Positions 10,978-27,017 of a stretch of DNA of 64,000 bases are shown piece by piece. A program made the translations under genes and the position numbers. Location: positions 107,563 to 171,562 of the forward strand of contig CAJNOI010000167.1 of assembly GCA_905250115.1 (NCBI GenBank), given 5' to 3'. Under the pieces are notes generated by a model that saw only the letters and a program-made list of their open reading frames with translations, had not been told where the DNA came from and did no database searches. The stretch comes from Adineta steineri. Taxonomy: Eukaryota; Rotifera; Eurotatoria; Adinetida; Adinetidae. Position 1 is the stretch's first letter. Each line of letters starts with the position of its first letter.

Positions 10978-11893
10978 TCAAAGTAAAACACATTTGTCTT
11001 TGCCCTTGCGAGATTTTTTACTTGAAGATGGTTGTCTAGATGAATGTGTATTGTCAATGGTTCGTGTTCTATGCGATAATCCTTGATCTTTTGCAAAACG
11101 AGTATTTGATTTAGTTGTTGCTCGATCTATTTGTCGAACAAGATCACAAAATATCTAAAAAATAACAAAAAGAAATTTCAGCATAAAAATCTTTATTCGA
11201 AAAATTATTCTCACTTCATTAACATTTAATAAATTCTTTGCTGATGTTTCAAGAAATGTACATTTCCATCTTCTTGCTAATTCTTGTCCTGATTGACGTC
11301 CAACAACACGTTCATCTTCTAAATCACTTTTATTTCCAACAAGAACTAATGCTGGTTGACCCTAAATAGAAATATATACGTTTTTCCTTTTTGAAAACTT
11401 TATATTTACATGAATTTCTATATCTTTAATACGTATAATTCGATCATAAAATTCATCTAAATCATTAAATGTTGCTTGTGATGTTATTGAATAGACAAGA
11501 ACAAATCCATGTCCATTTTTAACATATAAATCTCTCATTGCTGAAAATTCTTCCTAACAATTGAAAATAAAAACTAAAAGAATAGTTATTTCAATTATAA
11601 TTTACTGTTCCAGCTGTATCAAGAATTTCTAATGAATATTGTTTTCCATCAATTTCAACTGTCTATTATTCAAAAAATATAAAAAGAAAGAAATATAAAA
11701 ATAAAATATACTTTTTTATAAACATCTTCAATAGTTGGATCATATTTTGGCATAAAAATACCTTGAACAAATTGCATAGTCTAGATACATGAAATTCAAA
11801 AATAGATCTTAAATAATCTTTTATATTTACTAGACATGATTTTCCCACACCACCCGAACCAAAAACACATAATTTGTATTCTGAAATTGGCAT
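10978..11893 (-). CDS. Rap1-like small GTPase, copy A
   Basis: Ras-superfamily switch protein. Exons: 11831-11893, 11712-11780, 11606-11662, 11410-11553, 11215-11361, 10978-11154; 218 residues. It shows the P-loop GSGGVGKS, effector region [16 protein letters not shown] (Thr at the Ras Gln61 position, a Rap hallmark), NKSD and ETSAK boxes, a basic Ser/Lys-rich tail and the CAAX box CVLL, which predicts geranylgeranylation. The sequence after DTAGT reads [14 protein letters not shown], against [14 protein letters not shown] in Rap1. It has two more introns than copy B (after GKSCL and inside the region before NKSD). It is convergent with PDK copy B, with 255 bp between stops. Rap1 versus Rap2 is not fully settled; FVQGIF and a Leu-ending CAAX favour Rap1. 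Confidence 0.92.
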
Positions 11894-12701
11894 ATTTCAA
11901 CAAATTTGGTAATGTTTTATTTTTCGTGACAATCTATAGGATGATTTCAAAAGAATTATTCTTGTTCTTTCTCACCCGCTCTCTCTCTTCCTTTTTTTTC
12001 TCTATCGTTGACAACACTCTGTCTGGTAGGCAAAAAAGTACTCTTTACGATATTGATTATGCTTTCATGTCACTATAAAAAAAAATATTTTATACGTTCT
12101 GATGGTAGCAACATTTTTTGTAGACATCAACAAAGAATATATGAAAGAAAAATTCTGATTTTCATTTTGATGATTCATCACTATATTGACTATGAGTGTC
12201 GTTAAATGACGCATTGTTTTTTTTATAGTCATATTTCTTAGCTTCAATTTCAGAACAATATTTAGTTAACCTTTTCAATTAATCATGTATATTTTATTAT
12301 AACAATGAGAATGTTTATATTTTTATTTCAAGTAACTACAACAAATGAATTAAGATCATTGTATAATACCACAAAAAAAGTCATGACTTGTTTTTTTCTT
12401 TATCAATTTATGATTTATGGATATTATCGCTAGTTTTGATAATGAAGTAGTTGCTAAGATATGATTTTTTCCTAGTGAGTCAACGATTCTCGTGACATCA
12501 GATTCTTTGTTTTGCCAAGAAAAACAAAACAACTATTTCGTAGAAAATCAATTTCTATAAGTAGAATGACCTTCATCTTGAAAAAAACATCATTTGATTG
12601 TATCGAAAAGAAACCTACCTTTTGAAGATTACGAAATATTTTCTTTGTATAATCGAAAAAAAATAATATTTTACTTATCATAAAAACAAATTTATTTATT
12701 T

Positions 12702-15019
<2,318 letters not shown>

Positions 15020-16192
15020 ATGGGTGGATTGATAAGTTTGTATTTAATTGTTAAGCTCGAATAGAATATAATTGATTATTACATTTATATAGGTCGTGCT
15101 AATCGGCTCCTTAACAAAGATCCATATACTGGTATAACGGTTCAGATTCACAATGTACCATATTCATTTGAGCGACGTTTGGGCTCTGGTGGTTTTGGTA
15201 TTCTAATTTGATTTATTATACAAAATGAAATTCATTTTTAATTATTAAAATAGGTTCTGTTTATCAAGCAAAACGACTGGATGGTAGATCTGTAGCTATT
15301 AAAGTAATTAATTTAAATGGCTTGCCACCTGCTCGTAGTCAAAATCTTGTTCGAACTTATCTAAACGAAGTTGCACATCTTGAACGATTGCGGCAAGAAT
15401 CACGTCATGTTGTTGTGATTCATGATTTTGATTTCGATGCTCGATCTGGTCAAGGTAAGATAGAAGTTGTTCTGAATAAACATCAATATTTTTATTTTGG
15501 TATTTCGTTATTAAGGTTATATTGTTATGGAATTAGGTGGAGAAAATTTATTAACATTAATTAATCGCTTACGACAAATGAACAATAATTCGGGTCCATC
15601 TATCGATCCAGTAATGATTAAAGAATTTTGGCATCAAATGGTTAGTATTGTTCGTACACTTCATGCACATCAAATTATTCATATGGATTTAAAACCAGAT
15701 AATTTAATTCTATTTGGACGAACACTTAAAATAGCTGATTTAGGTATATCAAGAAAAGCTGATAGTTTAGGGTAAACGACCTACTTCCTTTTTGTTTATT
15801 TTCTATGCAAAATATTTTCTTTTATTTCTCTATAGTCATGCTCGTATGGGAACTCCATTCTTTAGGTAAGTTAACAATAATAAATATAAAAAATTTCTAT
15901 TTGATTTTCTATATAAAAACAAAAAAGTGCCCCAGAAGTCATGCAAGATGTTGCTGGTTTACAACGATTTTATGGGCCAAAAGCTGATATTTGGTCATTA
16001 GGTGCTATTCTTTATTTTATGGTTTACGGTCGACCACCTACTTATCATGCTTTAGCATCGAATCCTCCAATTGGACAACCAGCATATCCCGATCCATCTG
16101 TTAATGATATACTTCGTCGTACATTAGTTCCTAATCCGCAGTCAAGAGCCGATATAAATGCGCTTATATTTCATCCATATACTCGAAGTTGA
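15020..16192 (+). CDS. Small TTK/Mps1-like protein kinase with DLG motif
   Basis: Exons: 15020-15035, 15093-15197, 15254-15454, 15516-15771, 15836-15865, 15928-16192; 290 residues, little more than a kinase domain. It has the Gly loop GSGGFGSVY, VAIKV lysine, HMDLKPDN catalytic loop, GTPFFSAPE, and ADIWSLGAILYFMVYGRPP, which resembles the TTK/Mps1 SDVWSLGCILYYMTYG. Differences are notable: HMD replaces HRD, and the Mg-binding motif reads ADLG instead of DFG. The start reads MGGLISR, a good N-myristoylation signal, split by the first intron. The long N-terminal TPR region of TTK is missing. Activity is plausible, since Lys, both Asp residues and APE are present, but subfamily placement is by eye only. 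Confidence 0.62.
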
Positions 16193-17777
16193 AGAAACAC
16201 ACACTTCAACTTTCTTCTTTTTATTTTTTAGTCTATAGAAAAAAAAAATTCTCGGGGATTTATTAACCTGGCAATAATCAATAACAATAAACACTATGTT
16301 AATAACTAATTTGTTAATTTATTTTTCTTCGTTTCTATTAGTTATTTATTGGTTTGCATGGTTGTTAATTGTTATAGGAAGAAAAATAGCATTCAAAAAC
16401 TAAGACAATTCTTCATGAATTGAACTTGAAAATTTCATTTTATACAATTCGTTGTAAAATATTTTTCTATATACTTCATTTTCAATTCAAAGTAATATAT
16501 CTCAAACCGTTTTATATTCTGTTACAATAAAAAATCTAATCGTAAATGTTCGCCAGATATTTTTGCTTGATGAATTCATTTCTATAGTAAATTTAATATA
16601 GTTTATTAAAAAAATACAGTATATCTATTAACTCTTATATCAACATTTATGACTTCGAACTAATTTCATTTTAATATTATTTTGTACATAGTACCGCATC
16701 AAATTTTGTCCTTCTGCATGTGCCTTTGTGAAGGTTAGTGCAATATGCTGATAGTATCAACCAATCACGCTTAGGTGCGGTCTTAATGTGAAATAAAATA
16801 CTTTTTCTTTTTTACTACATGTGGCCCATGCGGATCCCACCTAGTTGCATTTTATGTCATATACTTGTAATATTAGATCTAATCTTGTTGCGTTATATAT
16901 GTTTTAGTAAATGTTAGTAGAGCACACTGATAACATCATATATTGGTTGTTGATGGGACAAATATATATGCTGATCTTACGATAGATACTCAGAAAACAT
17001 TGTCAAAATAGAAAATAATAAGAGAGTGAAGAATAACTGTCAAAATACAATTTAAAACATTTACTTTGTATTATATGTTCGTATTAAAAAGGAACAAACA
17101 AAAATTAATCTTAATACAGTTTAGTTAAGTAATTCATAATTTAGTTTCATACATATCAGAGTTGGAACAGGTCCAGCCAAAACCGAATTTTTACCGATTC
17201 ATAAAATTAGAAAATTATATTTGTATTTCAAATTTTTTATTAACAAAACTAATCTTTATTTGTTTTTTTTTGAAATATCATGTTAAGAATTGTTATACGT
17301 ATATGTTTTAGTTAAAAAAGAGCATGTGACAAAAATATTCGTATAAATTCATAATTTTGCCGGAGTTTTGCAAGTTTCACTTCAAAAGTAGTCGGGCCGG
17401 ACCGGACCGGATGGAAAAAATCCATCCGGTTCCAACTCTGATACATACTGATAGAGTAATTCCTAGAATAAAATAATAGTCAATAAAACAAAATGAAGTT
17501 TTTTTGTATAAGACAGTATTTAATCAAACAGATCGAAGAAATTTTTTCAACAGATATATTTCGATTGAATGTATTTTATAAAAAGAAACAAAAAACAATT
17601 GACGACAAAGGAATGTACCAGCATTTGAATTTAGAAAAAAAATCAACGCAATATATTGTTCTTGATGCAATTATAATGACTAGAAGTACATATGTATATA
17701 GAATAAAGATCGAAGGAAAAAAGAGAGAAAAAAAATATTTTTGAGAAATGAACGACCAGCATTCCGACAAAATTAAA
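16193..17777. other. Intergenic spacer
   Basis: AT-rich region between convergent genes. A weak direct repeat (GTTAGT...CTGATA near 16734 and 16913) and the inverted-repeat element at 17155-17442 are the only structures seen. Open frames near 17493-17839 have no protein-like features. Confidence 0.45.
17155..17442. mobile_element. MITE with 14-bp perfect terminal inverted repeats
   Basis: ATCAGAGTTGGAAC at 17155-17168 is exactly repeated in reverse complement at 17429-17442. ACAT flanks both ends and may be the target duplication. The right half carries a CCGGACCGGACCGG run and a GGATGG...CCATCC stem. The 288-bp element has no coding capacity. Confidence 0.75.
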
Positions 17778-20700
17778 TTATACGTCGCTATCTCTTTCTC
17801 GTTGTAATGTTTCAGTAAGATAGAGTCGTAATTGTTCATCAGATGGTGATATAGATGAATCTATATGTGTGGAACAATGAGTTTGTTGATCATTTGTTGT
17901 TGTTAAGGAAAGTGTTTGAGTTGAAGATGATTGATTTGTATTTAAAAGAAAAGGTGGAGGAGATAATGAATCATCATTACTCGACGTTGAAAGATTTTTC
18001 ATATTATTTGTTATTTGTTGATGATAATTTTGTTGATCAAAATCTTCTTTTGTATAAAGAAATATTGAAGATTGATCATTTATCTGTAAATGTTGTTGTT
18101 GTTGGTTATGTTCTTGTCGTGGGGATACTATTGTTGGAGCTGATAACTGAGCATGAACTTGTTGTTGAGCTAAATGTAGTTGTTGAATTGAACTCATTTC
18201 ACGTTTTAACGAGCTTATTTTGGATTTTGTTCGAACGAGTTCTTGTTTCATTGCACGATTTTCGACTTCAAGACGTTTCTTTTCCTAAATTAAAATAGAA
18301 TGTTTTTCTTTTTTTTATAGAAATCATGATATGAATTAATTTTTCAATATTTATATGATAACATCAATAGATTGCAATCTGATTCATATCAATTGTAATA
18401 AACTATAAAGTTTTTCTCCTTTCAATAGTACATTTTACTTACTTCTTCAGCTTGTCTTAATCTTTCAAAAATTTCGAATTGATTTGGTTCTGATGTTATC
18501 GGTAATGATCGTAATGATTCAGTTAATGATAATTTTCTTGGATTTAAATTTTGACTACTACCATAATTTGCTGTCATTTTCATTTGTTGTAATGTTGTAT
18601 TATTTGAATTTGATGATGTAAAACATGTATCATCATCACTAATATCACCTTCAAGAAATGATTCATGATTAATTAATGGTTGTTGAATAGATGATTTTTC
18701 ATCATTATCTTGTTTAATTGTTGTTGTTTCTGATGTTGTTGTTGATGTACTTGGCATAGGTGTTAGTAATGTTGATGATGGTAATGGACGATTCCATGTA
18801 AAATGTCGATCATTCCATTTTTCAAAACTATCCGAACAAATCAATGGTCCACGTGGAATTAATTGTTGTGTTGGAATTGTATTTGTTGTTGTTGATGTTG
18901 TACTATTTACTGTTGTTATTGTTGTTAATGAATTTGCTTGTTGTGGTGATGGTGGATGTGTATAATAATAATCATCATTTGAATCAGATAAAATTTGTTT
19001 ACGTCGTTTTAATGATGATGGTTTACGTAAATGCCAACGATTATGAGGTGTAGATTTATCAATAGTTTGTGGTTGCTGCTGTTGTTGTTGTTGTTGTTGT
19101 TGTTCAGATTGTGGTTGTTGTTCATCATCGGATGAACTTGTACAACTTTCTGATGATGCAGATGATGATGACGATGAAAAATTAATATCTTCAGTTTGTG
19201 TTGCTTTTTGTTTACGTGCTTTACGTATACGAAATGAATTTCGACTTGGACGTGAATCAGTTACTGAACTTTGTTTATTAACTGGATGTTGACGTTTTTG
19301 TCGACATTCCATAACAACTTGATCTTTACAATGACGATGTGCATTAATACCACAATCTTTACATTTCCAACCTTGTTTAATAAGGCCCCAAAGAAGACCA
19401 GTACAATGTACACAAAATGTTGGTTTAAAATAAGTTGTTTCATGAAAATCATGTTTAAATTCACCTTTTAAATCATGATATTTAGCTCGTATAAAATAAC
19501 TACGCATTTCTGTTTTGGATATCATTCCATCTCTAGAATAAAATGTATATTATTAATTTGTTTAAAATTAAAATTTCGTTTTCTTACTGATCAGCATCAA
19601 GTACAGTAAATGTGTCGATAAATGGAAAATTTTGTGCAATTTCTTCAAATTCTGTATGTGATATATAACCATCACGATCATGATCATAAGTAGTAAAAAC
19701 TGCTTCAACCATAGCATTAACATGTCGTTGAATAGTTTGAATATCAATTGTTTGACTAACTCCAGCTGCCCAATCAGCAAAAACTGGACTTAGAACTTGT
19801 TCTTTTTTCTTATATGGATCACTGTTAGAATCATTTGTTGATTCACCAGGAGATAAACCTCGAGATGTTTGATCAGGCTAAATACAATTAGTTATAAAGA
19901 TAAGAAAAAGAACGCTATTATAGATTAATGCTATATATATATATATATGACTATCAAGTAATAATCTTATACAAGGACGCAAACTAATTCGAAATGCTTG
20001 AAATATCGTCATTTATGTACATAGAAGAAAATCATCTTAGAAGTAATTAAAAGTTTATTTATAATCTATAATTCCGGTGTAGACTAAACAGCTTCATAAA
20101 GAGAAGAATCCTGGCATATATCGATATTGAGTTTTACATAGATTTAAATTCCTTACCGATGAAACAGATGATCGTGGTTCTCGTGCTAATGAAAGTTCAT
20201 AAATTTCATCTTCAGTATAACTTAATTCAACAGAAAGCTACAAAATAAAACATCAAACAAATATGTGTATTTTTTTTGTCTTCTTACAGTTAATAAATTA
20301 ATTAAATCATGATTTGGTTGAATCGGTGGTATTGATATTTGTAGATTCGTTAATGTCCGAAAAACAATACTTAGTTGAACTAATTTTCTAAAATTAATTA
20401 AATCATATTCAAGACGATCTTGTAATGCAACATGAAGTGATATTATATCTTTTAAATGAACACCACTAGAATATTCAAAAAAACAAAAAATTATTTAATA
20501 AAGAAATTTTTTGTTTTTCTATTTACATTATTGGTATCTTAAAACCTTCGGATTCTGATAAACTTTTTCTATATTGAGCATAATTCGAATTTGATGAAAG
20601 TAAATCTGTCATTTCACTTAGAAACTAAAAACTAATATATAAAAAACAATTTTCGTGTTTCCTCAATATCATACTTTAATATCTTCTGTTGATAAACACA

Positions 20701-22171
20701 TCATTGTTTTAGATAAACGAGCTAATGCACTATGTGATATTCCACCAATAACTGCTAAGCATGTATTAAAATTTTGTAATTCTCTTAAATGCTAAAATAT
20801 ATTTGTTTATAGAAAAAAAAAAAAAATCTTTATTTTATAAATCATATTACTTTTGCAACTTCAAGAAATTTATGTATAATTTCTGCACGTTGTTTTGGTG
20901 TCATTTTACTTAAAACCATACATTGTATCCATGTTGATAAACCATTAAAAAATTGTATTGAACGTTCAAGACGTGGATTATCTTGTAAAGTATTTTTAAT
21001 AGCATAAGTTTTATAATCAGTAAAATTTATTCGACGTAAAATTTTCCATTCTAAATATGTTAATTGAGCTGCTAATGTTTGTGATTCAATATTATTAAAA
21101 CCAAGTGATACAATCTTATTTTTAGCTTGATTTCGTACTGTCATTTGACGCATCCAATCAAATGATGGTCTAGAAAAATAAAAGAATTATTTTAGAAATA
21201 AACGAAGAATATTTTTCATACATTTGTGATAGATCAACCAAATTCATACATTCATTATCACCAGATGATTGAATAAGACTTGCCATTTTTTCACATGCTT
21301 CTTTTAAACGTTTATCAAGATCAAAATGCATGGGAAAATTTTTTATCCAATAACTATAAGCTTGACAAACACGTAATTGATATTCTTTAAATTGACGTTT
21401 TTCATTTATATTTAGTGATTTTTTATAATCATCTCCATGATGTTTAAATAGATCATAGAGCATATTACTTAAATATTCGGATTCCATTATCCATTTATGC
21501 ATAAGAAAAAAGACTTTTGGATATTCACTATCATCAATAACAGTTCCATTTGGTTCTTAAACAGAAAAAGGAATAGAAAATAAATAAATTAAACAAAAAG
21601 ATTACTTACGAAATGAATCAATTAATGTTCGAATTAATCGATTAAGTGTTGCTCCTTTAACATGTATACCGGGTAAAATTGGTCGTTCTTCTTCAATATA
21701 TTCAGGTGTTTTTTCACTTGTTTCAGAACGTGTATCTGATTCATCACCACCACCACTACTTGCCGTATGTTGTTTATCAATAGATGACATTGATTCATTA
21801 ATTGTTCGATTACTTAATGATGTATTTTGTATATGAACTTTTTTTCGTACATGATGATGATCACTCGGTTCAATTTCAAATGTCACCGGACTATCTTCAT
21901 CTAAATCTTGTATATTTGATATAGCTTGTGAACGTTTTATTGTTGTTGTTGACAATTGTTTTGAATCAATATCAACACCACTCGTACGTGTTTTTATTCG
22001 ATGATCGACGACTATAGCTGAACGTGGTATTAATGGTGGTGGAGGAGGAGGAGGGGGCGGCAGTGGTAGAGGTGGTGGTGGTAACGATGGTGGTGGTGAT
22101 GATGGCAATAAAAGTTCATCGGATGATAGTGTCACCGGTTGTTGTGGATTGGTAGTAGTAGTGCTCATCAT
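17778..22171 (-). CDS. RASGRP: RasGRP-type Ras/Rap guanine nucleotide exchange factor
   Basis: Exons: 21610-22171, 21222-21555, 20851-21169, 20675-20791, 20527-20624, 20288-20465, 20157-20237, 19588-19877, 18443-19532, 17778-18284; 1191 residues. Order: a polyproline/Ser N-terminal extension (about 170 residues, not typical of vertebrate RasGRPs), REM domain, CDC25 catalytic domain (SFDWMRQM..., HLRELQNFNTCLAVIGGISH, EDEIYELSLAREPR), EF-hands DHDRDGYISHTEF and DADQDGMISKTEM, then a C1 domain (HDFHETTYFKPTFC...CVHC...CKDC) whose Pro, Gly and Gln positions fit diacylglycerol binding. A long Ser/Thr/Gln linker with a polyglutamine run and a C-terminal coiled coil follow. It should couple Ca2+ and DAG to Rap/Ras activation at membranes. 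Two Rap1-like genes lie 4 kb away. Confidence 0.93.
19072..19104 (-). repeat. Polyglutamine tract in RasGRP
   Basis: A CAA/CAG run read on the minus strand encodes about ten consecutive glutamines between the C1 domain and the coiled coil. Purity suggests it is length-variable. Confidence 0.7.
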
Positions 22172-22789
22172 TTATTATTTATCGATATGAGCTTTAAAGA
22201 AAAAAAAAACAACATTAAATAAATCTCCCATGAGATAATCATTGACAAAATGAAATTTCAGCTGATGTTTATTATGTATTTCGCTATGAAAATAATGATG
22301 ACACATAACATTGTTTTTTGTCCTTTCTTCTGAACTATGACATTCCAAACGCATGAAAAAAAACGAGAAGAATAAGAAGAAAGAATTACTTTATGTATGT
22401 GTCAACGGCATACATCCTACTTTCTTACTCTCTCTCTCTCTATGTCACTTATTTAACGAGAAAGAAAACCATTTTGTCTTAAATTGCATTTGACCAACGA
22501 GAAAAGGAAAAAGAAAGAGTTTTTTTTTGTAATAAAATCTTTTATGAGCACGTGCACATGGAGGTATGAAGGTGGAAAATATTTCTTTAATGGTACTTAC
22601 CATATGTTATTAGTCAAATACACCGCTACATATCGTAGTGGTGTCAATGAACGATAATGATCAATCATCCAATCGGCAGACCAATGATGCATATTCGAAG
22701 TTGTAACACGTTGTATATTCAACATAGTATAACATATAAATATAAACTGAAGAAAAAAAACCAAAGAGAGTAGCGTTAATAATGCTCGG

Positions 22790-22790
<1 letters not shown>

Positions 22791-22820
<30 letters not shown>
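22791..22820. repeat. GAT trinucleotide microsatellite
   Basis: Uninterrupted (GAT)n of ten units in the non-coding region upstream of RasGRP. Confidence 0.9.
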
Positions 22821-25800
22821 CTAGAAATGTTGTGGGCGAACATACGCGAAAGAAGAAGAAAAAAAGAAAAGAAAAAAAAAGATTCCTGTTGCAATAGCAA
22901 GCAACAACTAGCTCACTGAATGGGTGGGATCTTCGACGCGCTCGCTCGTTTGCTGTCAAAGAACAAATGCAAAAAAGAAACGCGCGGCGGATAATGGTAG
23001 TAGACCAAAGAATTGGAATGGCTAAAAATAGCGAAAATGTACGCGTGCATATAGCATCGTCTTCTGTTTTTTTTTCTTAGCCGTGTGCGCGTATTCTAGA
23101 AACAGTAATGTTCTTTAGCTTTTCTTCTTTCGTCGACAACAACGACGACGACGACGACGATTGTTATTGAACAGAAATGCATGTTTATACTACTGAAAGA
23201 AATGGATAGATAGAGCACATACGTTCGGCGTGAACGATGAGGGTGATCGAGAGAAAAGTGTATGTGTGTCAGAGAGAAAAAAAAAGAAGTAAAGACTGTC
23301 TCATCACTCTACACATCCAGGGTTTGCATGCTTTTGTTGATGAGTAACAGAGCACGACGCAATAAAAGAAAAAGATTTTGGAATAGAAGAACATGAAATA
23401 AGCAAAGTTAGATATGGTGTGCGACAGTTGCATGTCTAGGTCTCAGTCGAATAGATAGATAAATAGAATAAATAAATGAATGAATGAATCAATAGATATT
23501 CCCGATGTGTTTTTGTCATAGGCGACCTTGGAATAGATCTTAACGAGTACGATACTCACACTATGTCACTACCAATAATAACAGCATTACGATACATTTT
23601 TTTTTCTCTCCTTTATCTTATGTTTTTTTTTTCCTCTCTATCTTTTGACATGTGCGCAAAATACTACTATAGCTTAGAAGTAGACGTAGTCGTGTAAGAG
23701 ATTGTTGCAATGGCGAAAAAAGAGGATACACAATGACAAAAAAAAACGAGCGAAGGCAAACTCGTTCTCTTCTCCTTTTTTTTCCTGCTATACTACAACT
23801 ACAACGACTACTGCCTGTCTGTCATTCTATTATTTCTTTCCCTTTTTTTTCCGCTCTTACGAGCCTTACAAGCTTTGTAATGTGTGCGTGTGAACACACA
23901 GAAATATAAGCGTTTTTTTCAACTAAACTGAGCTGCTCAATGACGAAAGAACACACATATTGTGTGCCAATCATATACGCATATAGCATTGAAGATTTGT
24001 GTCGTTGGCCACTTGAACACACAAACAGACGAATGCTCTCAAATGACCCGATATGAATATATATATATATATATATCAGTGAGGACAAAAAATCCAAGAA
24101 AAAAAGATGAGTATAAAGGAGAAAAAAAAGCAAAGAGAAATAGAGAGAAAATATTGAAAACATCTCTCTTAATAGGAAATAAGTATAATAAAAAGAAAAC
24201 TAAATCATAGCTATTGCTAACATATATAAGAATATTTATTTAAGGAAAATTTTTATCTTAATATTTATCCTTCAACAACTTTAAACGACATTAAACATTG
24301 ATTGTCTGTTGGTTTTTTTTCTAATGTCATGCAAACTATTATTTGAATAGCAATAACAACAAGAGATTGGTATGAACTTTCTAATTTCCGACACCTATGA
24401 TCTATAACCAAATAGAACATACAGACACCTACACATAGAAGAAGAAGAAAAAAAGAAAATATCTAATTACTATTTTATAATAAATGTTAAAAATTCTATT
24501 TAGTGATAAAAATTTTCTTAAGATTGAATAAGATATAATTAATATAGTTCAAAGAAAAAAAAATCTCGTTTTTCTGTTCTATAGATATTTATTTGACTTA
24601 AATAATAACACATCAAGTATTTTAGATGATAAGAAATGGATTTCATACGTGTGCATATATTTATTAATATTATAAAAGAAATAATAATATTGATCTTTGC
24701 AATGACGATATTCATTCTCTCTCTCGGGGCATGTGAATAAGGAGCAATTGAATCATACAGATTAGACTCAATTTGTATTATTTACAACTTCAAATAAAAT
24801 CATGTTTAAAGAATGTTAAATATTTTAAAAACAAAACAAAAAATAAGAATATACTTTGAAAATCAATCATTTTAATTTACAAATAATTTTTTCACACATG
24901 TTCATGCCGATCAACAATTAAAACAATTGTAAGTCTTACATTTGAGCACTTGAAACTACTTCCAGTAATCTAATATTGCTGTTGCATCGTCTAGCCTAAA
25001 ATAGAACAATGTGCTAGACGTCCTATGACATAATACCAATTGGATCACGTACTTCAGCTTTAATTAGAAAGAAATTATACTATAAATACCATAGCCAGAG
25101 GCCGTTGGGTCACATTACAACGTACTGACGTTGATTCCACTGACTATGCATCTTATATAATGTCAATTAGCACAAACAGAATACTTGGCATCTGATGATA
25201 TGTCTTTTAGACTGAAGTGCCTTTTAGCCAGAAAAATCTGTTTTTTACTATATTGTGTCTCTAGACACAAATAAAAAACTATCTGCTAAAAATAATTTCG
25301 TTTGAAAATTATTGTACATATAATACTAAGCCTATGCGATTAAATATATCATCAACGAATGATAATAATTGTTTATTTATATATTATATTAGTTTAAGAA
25401 AGCAAAGGATGTGAGAGCAAGTTTTGTTAGAATCAAACTTGAATGATAGAAAGACAGTCTCTCTCTTTTCATATACAATATATCAAGTGATGAGTCTGTA
25501 TGAATAATCGTTAATATTTCTTTATCTCGTTTTTTTTCAAATATAAATTATTATATATATCCAGATTACCAGCTAATTCGACCATTTTTCTCGTTGTTTA
25601 CATAACGGCGTACCACGTAATTACATTAATGGAAATATATGAATTACTTGAAACCTGTGTTGATGACAATAAATAATTGATTTGTGAAATGAATCTACTA
25701 TTTCGATTGATTTCTCATGAATTTTATTCAATATCTGATCATTTCTAAACGTGTTTGTAAAGAAATTTTTTCACAATATTGATTTTGAATTAATTCATAG

Positions 25801-26533
25801 AGAAAAGGTATATAATATGAATCTGAATTAAATGTTGAATCAAGTAAATTGAGACTACGAACTTTTGGATTTCGTTAACTGTTCGTGTGATATTAAATGA
25901 CGTTGTTTCACACTCAATGAGTTACGATGTTGACAAAAACTATACATGAAAAAAGACGTCCAAATCGTGTTTCCAAACAAATAAAATTTTGATTTGTAAT
26001 CAAATTATTTAAAAATCGTGTTGACGATTAAACTCTATTCAACTGTTCTGCATAATGAATACCTTCTACTACAAGATATCGATTTATCGATTGTTGTTGC
26101 ATATACACGAGAAGTGCAGTTTCTTTGTAGCCATGAATAAATCTGCACACACACCCACATCATCTATGTGGAAAAACGTTTACGAGAACGAGATTCTTTG
26201 TATAGAATGAAAGTTTATTTCTACTTTCGATCGATATTTGTTTTCTGTTATGATTACAACAAGAGCGAGCAGTGAATTGTTTTCACGAGTTTATTTTAAA
26301 AAAATTCAGAAGAAAATAGGATATTACGATGGAATAAGCAAGTATTTAAAACAGAATGGCACGATTCAGTCCTTTCGATAAGAACCATTGCATTTTCTCT
26401 GAAACGTTTAATGCCGAGGGATAATGAATGATTTCGTTGAAATCTCAGACCAATGATGAATCTAAATATATGAGTTTATAAAATATTTTCGTGATCTTGA
26501 CGGTGTGAATGAGTCAAAACAGAAAATATTCCA

Positions 26534-26637
26534 ACTTGAGGGACTGGGTGTGGATTCAGTCTTTTTCTTATAGCTACACCCACACCTAAACCCAGATCCA
26601 AACTCACATCTATACCCACACTCACACCTACACTGAA
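26534..26637. repeat. Telomere-like hairpin, diverged copy
   Basis: Left arm CTTGAGGGACTGGGTGTGGA; the right side contains CTACACCCACACC and a further run of CACACCTACACT-type units. It belongs to the same family as 14719-14796, with an expanded right arm. Confidence 0.6.
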
Positions 26638-27017
26638 GTGCTGAAACTATCTTATTATATCACGATTTTCGATCGTCAAAACAAAAAGTATTTTTGTTGA
26701 AACAGTCGCTCACATACGTGTGTTTTGTTATATGGTGTGGTTATTTTCCAACATGACGAAGTGGCAGAACGGAAGAGGTCTTGAGTGATTTGTTTTTTTG
26801 AGTAAACATACGACATTTAAAACGAAGATTACCTGAGTGAAAAGTAGTGTACATTAAAAATTATTTTTTTCGAGAGAAAAATAAAGTAACTGCATTCTAG
26901 AAAAATCCGACTGCGTTATTCATTCTCATCTCCAACAACATCTATATAAAAAACCTTGCAAGAAGCTTCACATGCAGTAAATTTTATTTGTGTGAATTCG
27001 AAATACTTCTGACAAGG

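Larger units (their letters stand above)
22172..27017. other. Long intergenic region with simple repeats
   Basis: Nearly 5 kb without a convincing gene. It holds a GAT microsatellite (22791-22820), GAC run (23145-23160), a TA run (24058-24076), many poly-A/T and CT-rich patches, and the imperfect telomere-like hairpin at 26534-26637. The part next to 22171 is presumably the RasGRP promoter and 5' UTR. Open frames here are low-complexity. Confidence 0.5.

Noticed and set aside
22597-22959. Open frames rich in His, Phe or Ser upstream of RasGRP
   Set aside because: They come from a GAT microsatellite and purine runs.
23822-24210. Overlapping open frames on both strands
   Set aside because: Low-complexity AT/TA sequence without protein-like composition or splice context.
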